The translations under genes were made by a program, and so were the position numbers. The notes beneath the pieces were generated by a model. The model saw only the letters and a program-made list of their open reading frames with translations. It searched no databases and was not told where the DNA came from. Shown piece after piece: positions 1 to 6,610 of a DNA stretch of 34,982 bases. Positions within the stretch are counted from its first letter, which is position 1, and each line of letters opens with the position of its first letter. This DNA comes from an uncultured cyanobacterium (GTDB taxonomy: Bacteria; Cyanobacteriota; Cyanobacteriia; Cyanobacteriales; FACHB-T130), in the NCBI GenBank assembly GCA_936920195.1, contig CAKZHE010000114.1, forward strand, positions 1-34,982, given 5' to 3'.

Positions 1-435
1 TGATGGTGCGCTTGAGGTATTTATTCCGTTGATGACTGTATAGTTTGAACTTCAGCGTCTTCATGCTATGATTGTAGGCTCAAATTGCTCTCTGTGTCAC
101 GCAGGGCAGCAGCAATTACATAAAATTAAATAAAAAGCCGTCCTAGAAGGACGGGGCCTTAGACCCCACTAAATTATTGGTAAAAATCATCTCTTAAAAA
201 AAATACATTAGAAAATATTTAAATGGTTGTTCTCTAGAGAAAATAGAAACTTTTTCTAGAAGGGGGACTGAATGGCGAAGGATCGTTTTCACAATGCGAT
301 CGCCTTTTTCTTGGCTGTCCCATTGATGGCATCTAGCCAGCCAAGATGAAAAGAAAAATAAAGAAAATACCCAGATCTCACCAAAAAGGAGTAGAAAAGA
401 GCAAGTTGTATCCCTTTTAACCAAAAATCCTCACT
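1..435. other. Gene-poor left edge
   Basis: A short open frame at 2-43 ends in TAG and could be the last 13 codons of an off-window gene, but it is too short to identify. Positions 90-116 can form a small stem (CTGTG, loop TCA, CGCAG), followed by the hairpin at 135-166; this order resembles the non-coding right end of a TnpB element but is not proof. From 194 to 435 there is AT-rich sequence with one HIP1-like site and no convincing gene; the minus-strand open frame there has no recognisable features. Confidence 0.4.
135..166. repeat. IS200/IS605-type end hairpin (solo)
   Basis: A 7-bp perfect stem (CCGTCCT at 138-144, AGGACGG at 148-154) with a 3-nt loop is followed by GGCCTTAGACCC. On the minus strand this reads GGGTCTAA, two variable bases, then the CCCCGTCC stem, the same arrangement seen at 29747-29778 just ahead of a tnpB fragment. 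Known of the family: IS200/IS605 ends carry subterminal hairpins recognised by TnpA. Inferred: an isolated IS end or the right end of an element lying off the window; it could also act as a terminator for a gene ending near position 43. Confidence 0.5.
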
Positions 436-705
436 ATGGCAGACGACGTATTTTCATTTACAGTCACCAACAACTCTGAATTGGCTATTGCAGAATTGTG
501 GGCTTCCCCTGATGATGAAGAGTGGTTTCAATTTGGACTCCCCGAAGACGGGATTGAATCGGGTGAAACTGTGACAATTGTTTGGGACGAACGGACTAAT
601 GATTCCCCCTGCGAATGGTGGATTCAAATCGTTTTTGAAGATGAATCCGAAAGCGATCCCTATGTATTTGACTTCTGCCAAAATCCTGATTTAGTCGTAG
701 GTTAG
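436..705 (+). CDS. Small acidic protein of unknown function
   Basis: The protein has 89 residues, no signal peptide and no membrane segment. It is very acidic, rich in Asp, Glu and Trp (motifs WASPDDEEW, GIESGETVTI, DSPCEWW, FEDESESDP), and has two cysteines. The pattern 'unstructured start, N-N-S, E-L-W/Y-x-S-P, G-E-T/S-V, C-x-W, F-E-D, F-C' resembles small cyanobacterial beta-sandwich-like proteins that occur alone or as repeated C-terminal modules. That resemblance is from memory, and I assign no function. It stands alone, 80 bp from the convergent end of hom, with a repeat hairpin between them. Start: the only ATG in a frame open to the stop. Coding is supported by a composition quite unlike a random frame. 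Confidence 0.75.
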   Translation: MADDVFSFTVTNNSELAIAELWASPDDEEWFQFGLPEDGIESGETVTIVWDERTNDSPCEWWIQIVFEDESESDPYVFDFCQNPDLVVG

Positions 706-723
706 TTGGATTAATAGCGTTTT

Positions 724-753
724 GTAGGGGCAATCCCCCCGTGGTTGCCCCTA
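724..753. repeat. Dispersed GGGGCAA...TTGCCCC hairpin repeat
   Basis: This 30-bp imperfect palindrome (arms TAGGGGCAA and TTGCCCCTA around a C-rich loop) recurs at 16652-16681 and, altered, inside the MITE at 32744-32858. It lies between the convergent 436-705 gene and hom. It could end transcription from either side, but no strong T-run follows the stem. Confidence 0.7.
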
Positions 754-784
754 TTCCTTAAACCTGTTCATCAAATCTGGGGAA

Positions 785-2083
785 TTACAAAACCCGCAAA
801 ACACTAGGAATGCTATCGACTGAATTTAAGGTGCGAATTTCGTCTAGGGCTTGCCGAAAATTACCTTCGCGGACATCGTGAGTAACTACAACAATTTCGG
901 ATAATTCTCCTTGAAAACCAGTTTGGACAATGGATTCAATACTAACGTTGTGGTTGCCAAAGCAAGTACCTAATTTACCAATCACTCCGGGAAGGTCTTG
1001 GGTGAGGAAACGGGTATAAAATCGGGTAACTAAGTCGGCAATGGGCGCGATCGCACTGTAATGTTGATGAGAGCAACTTAATAGGGGATGCAGTGCCGGG
1101 GCAGGTTGCGTTTTCAAGGTAGCGGCAATATTTAAAATATCGGCAACAACGGCACTGGCTGTCGGTCCCGCTCCGGCTCCCCGTCCATAAAACATCACTT
1201 GTCCAATGGGTTCCCCTTCAATCAAAATGGCGTTATATACCCCGCTAACGCTGGCGAGGGGATGGGTATGGGGGACTAAAGTGGGATGAACTCGGACAGA
1301 TAAGATGTTCGCTTCCGGATCGCAACTTTGGGCGATCGCTAGCAATTTAATATTAAATCCCAATTTTTCGGCGTAGGCAATATCCGCCGCATCAACTTGG
1401 GAAATCCCTTCGCAATAGACATCTGCAAGTTTAATTCTGCCCCCAAAAGCTAGGGAAGCGAGGATAGCAATCTTATCTGCTGCATCTAACCCATCCACAT
1501 CGGTACTAGGATCGGCTTCCGCGTAACCTAATTTTTGGGCATCTGCCAAAATGTCCGCAAATTTGCCCTTTTCCGCTTGCATCCGGGTCAGGATGTAATT
1601 GGTAGTGCCATTGACAATCCCCATCACCGCGCTGAGACGATTAACGCTCAGAGCTTGTTTGAGGGGTTGAATCACCGGGATGCCTCCCCCCACCGAAGCT
1701 TCTAGGGCAACGTAAACCCCAGCTTGATTCGCCGCCGTAAAGATTTCATCGCCATAACGAGCAATTACCGCTTTGTTGGCAGTGACAATATGCTTACCGT
1801 GGGCGATCGCTTTTAAGAGCAGCGATCGCGCGGGTTCTATACCGCCAATCGCTTCCACCACAATATCAATTTCCGGGTCAGTGACAATCCCTTCCAGATC
1901 CGTTGTCAGGAGCGCTGCTGATAGGGCTAACGGATGATTTTGCAACCGTTCTAGCGATCGCCCACCGACTCGATAAATTTCAATTTCTCGCAACAGGGGA
2001 TTTCGTCCTTGCGGAGAAAGCAGAATCTCCGCCGTGCCACCACCAACTGTTCCCAGTCCCAGCAATCCGATTTTAAAAGTCAC
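785..2083 (-). CDS. hom: Homoserine dehydrogenase
   Basis: This enzyme reduces aspartate semialdehyde to homoserine with NAD(P)H, in the cytosol, on the route to threonine, methionine and isoleucine. It has 432 residues, the usual length for the ACT-containing monofunctional enzyme. An N-terminal Rossmann motif GLGTVGGG (about residues 8-15) is followed by the catalytic domain with GIVNGTTNYIL and DVDGLDAADK. A C-terminal ACT domain (about 350-432, containing DLPGVIGKL) is probably the threonine-feedback module. The start is GTG: an in-frame TAG lies two codons upstream, so no earlier start is possible. It lies 92 bp downstream of the cyanoexosortase-associated gene on the same strand and may be cotranscribed, though no functional link is evident. 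Confidence 0.97.
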   Translation of the reverse strand: MTFKIGLLGLGTVGGGTAEILLSPQGRNPLLREIEIYRVGGRSLERLQNHPLALSAALLTTDLEGIVTDPEIDIVVEAIGGIEPARSLLLKAIAHGKHIVTANKAVIARYGDEIFTAANQAGVYVALEASVGGGIPVIQPLKQALSVNRLSAVMGIVNGTTNYILTRMQAEKGKFADILADAQKLGYAEADPSTDVDGLDAADKIAILASLAFGGRIKLADVYCEGISQVDAADIAYAEKLGFNIKLLAIAQSCDPEANILSVRVHPTLVPHTHPLASVSGVYNAILIEGEPIGQVMFYGRGAGAGPTASAVVADILNIAATLKTQPAPALHPLLSCSHQHYSAIAPIADLVTRFYTRFLTQDLPGVIGKLGTCFGNHNVSIESIVQTGFQGELSEIVVVTHDVREGNFRQALDEIRTLNSVDSIPSVLRVL

Positions 2084-2175
2084 AGCCTAGCACTCAAATT
2101 TCTCTCCTTTTCTAGACTACAGGAAGAGGGAGATGGGGTGATGGGGAGGACATCCCGAACATTGAGCTTTTACAA

Positions 2176-2883
2176 TCAATTTGTGAATTCTGTCATTAAA
2201 GCAACTTGGAGTTTTTGTGCCAGGTGTTCGGCAATTGGACGAGCTTTTTCAATATCGCCCAAAGGTTCAATGGGGATTTTTAAGCTAATGGCTATCCAGG
2301 GGAGGCGACGGCGCTGCCATTGCGCGATTTGATCTGCCCAAAACCAATGACTGGGTTCGGGACTACCACCTTCAGACCAAGCATACCATTGGACAACGGC
2401 AAAGGTTTTTCGTTGCGTCCAGGCGCGAAAGTAATTGGCGGTTACTTTGGTAGTTGGTCGATTTTCGCTGGCGGCAATAGTCAAGTTTAACTGCCGAGCC
2501 GAGTCTCGCTGCCATTGCTCAAAACCATTAATATCCATCCATTCCACTTCAGGCTGTTCTTTGTGACTTTGCTGCGATCGCAGTTGCACAATTACCTGTT
2601 GATTGCCTGTGTCAAATTCTTGTACCAACCATTTATGTCCGCCAATCACTTCGGGATGTCGTTCTTGGGTTTTCCAATTGGGCAATTCTAACCCCACTAC
2701 CCGCAAATTCCTAATCCGATTCAGGTTGGCGACTTGGGGGGGATTTGCCCAAGACATTTTGCCGCTCAAGTAATTGGGAACGGCAGCCCCAGCTACCAAC
2801 AGGAGTAGGAAAGCCAGTACAATTAATCGGGAAATTGGCGATCGCGATCGCATCTGGGTAGTTAATTTCATAAAACTCGCCAT
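2176..2883 (-). CDS. Cyanoexosortase system-associated protein (probably type B)
   Basis: The protein has 235 residues. A basic N-terminus is followed by one hydrophobic segment (about residues 18-38), then a soluble, probably lumenal or periplasmic domain with IGGHKWLVQEF, QPEVEWMDINGF, FAVVQWYAWSEGG and PWIAISLKIPIEPLGD. These match my memory of proteins encoded beside cyanobacterial exosortases. Type B fits better than type A, but only a profile search would settle it. In known systems the partner is a multipass transpeptidase-like sorting enzyme acting on PEP-CTERM-like proteins. No exosortase is visible here; the neighbours are hom downstream and a divergent hydrolase upstream. ATG 2883 was chosen; a second in-frame ATG at 2871 is equally possible and would still keep the anchor. 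Confidence 0.72.
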   Translation of the reverse strand: MASFMKLTTQMRSRSPISRLIVLAFLLLLVAGAAVPNYLSGKMSWANPPQVANLNRIRNLRVVGLELPNWKTQERHPEVIGGHKWLVQEFDTGNQQVIVQLRSQQSHKEQPEVEWMDINGFEQWQRDSARQLNLTIAASENRPTTKVTANYFRAWTQRKTFAVVQWYAWSEGGSPEPSHWFWADQIAQWQRRRLPWIAISLKIPIEPLGDIEKARPIAEHLAQKLQVALMTEFTN

Positions 2884-2969
2884 CTAAACGAAAACATCGA
2901 CTTCTCCTTTGCGTCTTCGTGTCTTCGTGGTAAAATCACCAAACTCTTCCCCTCCATCCCCTCATAAAA

Positions 2970-4169
2970 ATGCCCTATATGTTGCAGGTAATTTGGCAAT
3001 TTTTTATTTCCATCTTCATCAGCATTAACCTGTTTTTGAGTGCTTGGATTGTTCTGCCTCCACCCAATATGTTTTTAGTTAAATTTGCCGTAGGTGCGCC
3101 AGAAGTCAGTCCTTGGTTAATTGCCCTAAATGGCATTGCCACTTGGATAGTTGCGGCATTGATGCGTCGTTCTCCTTGGCAAGTAGTCTTTTTGAGCGCG
3201 AGCTTGCTGGCACTCTTTTTCAGCACCCTCCCCTTACTGCAATTTCCACATACCAATCAGCGTTTTGCCGATGCCATGCGTTCAGCCTTGGGCAAAGACT
3301 ATCTCGAACGCATTCCCTCAAATATAGCAGCCGGAATGCGAAAACAACCCTTGGTCTGGCTAGATAGTTTGGGTGGAATGCCAGCCGATAAATGCCGGAT
3401 AGTAGAAGATATTCCCTTTGCCACCAAAGATGGGGTGGACTTGAAAATGAATGTTTATCAACCACCCCACCCAGGTAAATATCCCACCATTATCGCTATT
3501 TATGGCGGGGCTTGGCAAAGGGGTAAACCCAAAGATTATGCTAGGTTCAGTTCCTATATGGCGGCGCGGGGATATACTGTCTTTGCCATTGATTATCGCC
3601 ATGCACCTAAATATCGCTTTCCTGCCCAAATTGAGGATGTGGCAACAGCTTTAACTTTTATTCAACAGCATGGCAGTGAGTATGATGCAGATCTGAACCG
3701 GATAGCAATTATGGGCAGTTCCGCAGGCGCTCATTTGGCAATGCTGGCAGCTTATCAAGGGATATCGCCTTTGCCTATCAAAGCTGTAGTTGATTATTAT
3801 GGCCCCATTGACTTACCTGGCGGTTATGCTCATCCACCTTTTCCAGATCCTATCGATAATCGAGCCGTGTTGCGGAAACTTTTGGGCGGTACTCCAGCAG
3901 AGTTTCCCGAACCCTATCGCCAAGGCTCACCAATTAATTATATTCGGAAGGGGTTGCCACCCACTTTAATTGTGCATGGCCAGCGCGATAATATTGTAGA
4001 ATTCAGCTTTGCTCAGACCTTTCACCAGAAGTTAAAAGCATCTGGCAATATTGCCGTTTTGTTGGATATTCCTTGGGCTGAACACGCTTTTGATGTGGTG
4101 TTTCACGGACTTAGCAATCAACTAGCTCTGTACTATACGGAAAGATTCTTAGCTTGGGCGCTACACTAA
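2970..4169 (+). CDS. Membrane-anchored alpha/beta hydrolase (esterase/lipase-like)
   Basis: The protein has 399 residues. The N-terminal 100 hold about three hydrophobic segments (roughly 8-30, 46-64, 70-90), unusual beside soluble bacterial esterases of about 300 residues. The C-terminal part is an alpha/beta hydrolase of the BD-FAE/hormone-sensitive-lipase type: oxyanion motif YGGAW (178-182, with Tyr where His is usual), nucleophile elbow GSSAG (Ser251), acid Asp340 in HGQRD, and base His372 in EHAFD. It probably hydrolyses small acyl esters at the membrane; the substrate is unknown. It is divergent from the cyanoexosortase-associated gene (86 bp apart) and convergent with the GNAT gene, whose stop codon abuts its own with no gap. 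Confidence 0.88.
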   Translation: MPYMLQVIWQFFISIFISINLFLSAWIVLPPPNMFLVKFAVGAPEVSPWLIALNGIATWIVAALMRRSPWQVVFLSASLLALFFSTLPLLQFPHTNQRFADAMRSALGKDYLERIPSNIAAGMRKQPLVWLDSLGGMPADKCRIVEDIPFATKDGVDLKMNVYQPPHPGKYPTIIAIYGGAWQRGKPKDYARFSSYMAARGYTVFAIDYRHAPKYRFPAQIEDVATALTFIQQHGSEYDADLNRIAIMGSSAGAHLAMLAAYQGISPLPIKAVVDYYGPIDLPGGYAHPPFPDPIDNRAVLRKLLGGTPAEFPEPYRQGSPINYIRKGLPPTLIVHGQRDNIVEFSFAQTFHQKLKASGNIAVLLDIPWAEHAFDVVFHGLSNQLALYYTERFLAWALH

Positions 4170-4658
4170 CTATTTATTTTCGACTAATTTGGCGATCGCT
4201 TCCTCCGTAACTCGGCAAATCTGCCACTCTGGTAAAATCTTCGCACCCATTTGTTGATAAAAGGCGATCGCTGGGGCATTCCAATCTAAAACCGTCCATT
4301 CCATCCTGCCGCAATCCTTAGCTAAGGCGATTTTTGCCAATTCCCGCAGCAAGCTTTTCCCAATTCCCTGCCCTCGATACTCTGGCAAAACAAACAAATC
4401 TTCTAAAAAAAGTCCCGGTTTGGTGATAAAGGTGGAATAGCTATAAAAGAACAGGGCATAACCAACCACTTGCCCCGCCAACTCTGCTAAAATAGCTTCC
4501 ACGTAAGGGCGATCGCCAAATAAATGTTGGTGCAGTAACTCAACATTCCCAACTACTGCATCCGATAGTTTTTCATATTCAGCCAGTGCCTTAATTAATT
4601 CAAACAATGTTGGCACATCTTCAGGGCGAGCGCGGCGTAAAATTAATTCTGGCATCAT
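4170..4658 (-). CDS. GNAT N-acetyltransferase (SSAT/thialysine-like)
   Basis: The protein has 162 residues with the full GNAT fold. The N-terminal motif ILRRARPEDVPTLFELI is followed by a long linker as in diamine acetyltransferases, then FLEDLFVLPEYRGQGIGKSLL (acetyl-CoA pyrophosphate-binding loop R/QxxGxG/A at about 94-104), and then WNAPAIAFYQQMGA. The spacing and the LFLEDLF segment resemble spermidine/spermine or thialysine acetyltransferases, so an amine substrate is likely; this is inference. Two adjacent ATGs (4658, 4655) could start it. The stop at 4170-4172 directly abuts the stop of the convergent hydrolase. Confidence 0.9.
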   Translation of the reverse strand: MMPELILRRARPEDVPTLFELIKALAEYEKLSDAVVGNVELLHQHLFGDRPYVEAILAELAGQVVGYALFFYSYSTFITKPGLFLEDLFVLPEYRGQGIGKSLLRELAKIALAKDCGRMEWTVLDWNAPAIAFYQQMGAKILPEWQICRVTEEAIAKLVENK

Positions 4659-4707
4659 GGTTCAAAATTAACTACTAACTACTAACTTCTGGATTCTGGC
4701 TTTCACT

Positions 4708-4790
4708 CGTTCCTAGGCTCTGCCTCGTATGAGTGCCAAGCGAGGCAGAGCCTCTTGATCTCGGTTCCCAGGCAGAGCCTAGGAACCAGT
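4708..4790. repeat. GAGGCAGAGCCTC-family interspersed repeat
   Basis: This copy has nested, mutually exclusive hairpins. GTTCCTAGGCTCTGCC (4709-4724) is a perfect inverted match to 4771-4786. AGGCTCTGCCTCG (4715-4727) also matches CGAGGCAGAGCCT at 4741-4753. Other copies are at 8802-8850, 9022-9085, 12102-12209 and 33792-33954. It lies between the GNAT gene and pcxA. Confidence 0.85.
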
Positions 4791-4840
4791 TTATGTTATA
4801 TGCGGAGCAACTACGTAAGTCCTGCTGACTTCTGGGTTCC

Positions 4841-6211
4841 TTACTCATTCATATTCTTGTAAGTAGCCACCGCCGAAGGAGAAATCCCGTTTAAATAGCG
4901 GAAAATCCAGTATTTGATCATTGTATCTAAGATTACCGGAAAAGTGGCAATAAACAGAAAAATTAGTTGCCGATTTTCCGGAATGCCTAAATGTCTAGAA
5001 ATTCCCTCTAATAATACCTCCCAACCGTGGGAAGAGTGAAATCCCACGAAAACATCTGTAAATAAAATGATAATAAACGCTTTGGCACTGTCGCTTAAGC
5101 CATAGACAACGTTATCAATAAAAGATTTGAAAACGGCGATGTCTTTTTGACGGTTCACAATAATTCCTGCAAAGACTATAATTGCCACCACATCGGCACA
5201 AATATTTTTGATGGCATCGGAACTCCGGTGCTGATACTCTTCTGCTAATTCAACTGCTTTTTCTTTAACTTTTTCTTCTTTTTCTTCCGCTGACAATTTA
5301 GGAGTCAAGCCAATTAAACTCTTGAAATCCAACTCTTTTTCAAATCTTTCTAATTCAATAAAAGCTTCTTCTTTAAGATCAATATTCAAAAAAATCTCTA
5401 TTTTGGCACTATGCCAAGCCTTATCAACCAGCGGACTAAAAATAATATTCTTTGATACCTGTTGAGCTAGTAGCGGCACTAACATTAAAATTAAAATTAA
5501 TTTGATCGAAATGACTGTTTTGGCTTGAGAACTCCGAAAGTTCTTCACCGCTTCTTGCTCAGATCTGGGGTCAAGATCCTTTTGTAAGCGGTCAATAGTT
5601 CGCAGAATTGAGCGGGGGAGGACTCCGGTTTTATTCGCAAATGATTGAGTTCGACGGGCAGAATCCTTGAGACTTAAAGTGGCTTGTTGAATCGCAGTAT
5701 CTGTCCGATTGCTATTTTCATCCATAGACAAACTTGCTAAAAATGTTGATTGAGGAACAGTAATTAATGCTGATGAAATATCATATTTTTTTCGTCTAGA
5801 ATATTTGTCAATGATTTCATCAATAAAATTTAATTTCTCCAGTAAAATTGATGGCTGTTCGCGGTCGAGGTCGTTCCGGGGATACTTGGCAGAAGCTTGA
5901 CGATTTTTATCAGCAAAAATGCCTTCTTCTGATAAATTGATGACGGAACGACTAGCTTTAAATTCAGTTAATCTAACTTTAGCTATCTGAAGGTACTTCT
6001 TCAAGTCCGTCAGAAAAAAAGCCATAGTGTTATCGCCATAATCTTTGGTTTCAATAGCAATTCTTTTACCTTCAAAATACTCGTCTTCAATGGCTTTGAT
6101 TTTTAATGCCGCTTGATAGGCTTCATCCAAAGCTCTTTCCGGCGTTTTCGATAACCACTGATTGGCTTGGCGGAATGTATCGACTAGCTGGCTGAAAATA
6201 GGAATCTTCAT
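4841..6211 (-). CDS. pcxA: Proton extrusion protein PcxA (CotA/CemA family)
   Basis: This inner-membrane protein is needed for light-induced proton extrusion in cyanobacteria, and is related to chloroplast CemA. Length 456 residues. The N-terminal half is charged and soluble (about 1-230, with RALDEAYQAALKIKAIEDEYF and KDYGDNTMAFFLTDLKKYL segments). Four hydrophobic segments follow in the C-terminal half: VISIKLILILMLVPLLAQQV; ADVVAIIVFAGIIV; SAKAFIIILFTDVFVGFHSS; IFLFIATFPVILDTMIKYWI. The protein ends in the family-typical SPSAVATYKNMNE. ATG 6211 was chosen over a TTG two codons earlier at 6217. It stands alone, with repeat-bearing gaps on both sides. Confidence 0.96.
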   Translation of the reverse strand: MKIPIFSQLVDTFRQANQWLSKTPERALDEAYQAALKIKAIEDEYFEGKRIAIETKDYGDNTMAFFLTDLKKYLQIAKVRLTEFKASRSVINLSEEGIFADKNRQASAKYPRNDLDREQPSILLEKLNFIDEIIDKYSRRKKYDISSALITVPQSTFLASLSMDENSNRTDTAIQQATLSLKDSARRTQSFANKTGVLPRSILRTIDRLQKDLDPRSEQEAVKNFRSSQAKTVISIKLILILMLVPLLAQQVSKNIIFSPLVDKAWHSAKIEIFLNIDLKEEAFIELERFEKELDFKSLIGLTPKLSAEEKEEKVKEKAVELAEEYQHRSSDAIKNICADVVAIIVFAGIIVNRQKDIAVFKSFIDNVVYGLSDSAKAFIIILFTDVFVGFHSSHGWEVLLEGISRHLGIPENRQLIFLFIATFPVILDTMIKYWIFRYLNGISPSAVATYKNMNE

Positions 6212-6610
6212 GGTCAAAAAAGGGAATGGAGTTTTGATGTTTTTATTAAGAATTGCGATTAGTGGCTATAGCGGTTCTCAAATAGATGAGGTATAACAAT
6301 TATAGCGATGGGTAGGGGCGTTCGCATCGCAATGGATAGGCCGAAGCATTTGCGTTTTAAGCTATTAGTAAAATCAAGGATCTTCTTAGGAAATGCTTCG
6401 CCTCTACAGATGCTCCATTCTTTGTGTCTTTGTGCCTTGGTGGTGTCAGAATATTTTCATAACACAAGAACTTCGCCCTTGACTTTCAAGACAGTCGCTA
6501 CAGATTGCCTCCCAAAACTATCATTGACCTGGTTTCATCGATGTCAAAATTGAGAAGATAGAAATTTCGTGTATGGGCTATAATAGCAGATTGATTGAAA
6601 AAAATGATTT
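6212..6610. other. Intergenic region without a recognised gene
   Basis: This 399-bp gap lies between the divergent pcxA and the 6611 gene. A plus-strand open frame at 6308-6553 has no recognisable domain, no ribosome-binding site and a composition like non-coding DNA. A phrase such as 'ctttgtgtctttgtgccttggtggt' (6420-6444) recurs loosely near 2905-2935 and is a common cyanobacterial intergenic sequence. The only likely signal is a -10 box close to the 6611 gene. Confidence 0.5.
6579..6584 (+). promoter_or_regulatory. Candidate -10 box (TATAAT) for the 6611 gene
   Basis: A perfect TATAAT ends 26 bp before the GTG start at 6611. No -35 box at normal spacing is evident (TTGAGA at 6550-6555 would leave a 23-bp spacer), so this is a tentative call. 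Confidence 0.35.

Noticed and set aside
194-424. 76-codon minus-strand open frame at the left edge
   Set aside because: Low-complexity, Phe-rich translation of AT-rich DNA with no motif; more likely non-coding.
6308-6553. 81-codon open frame in the pcxA-helicase gap
   Set aside because: No recognisable domain, no ribosome-binding site, and sequence like common cyanobacterial intergenic phrases.
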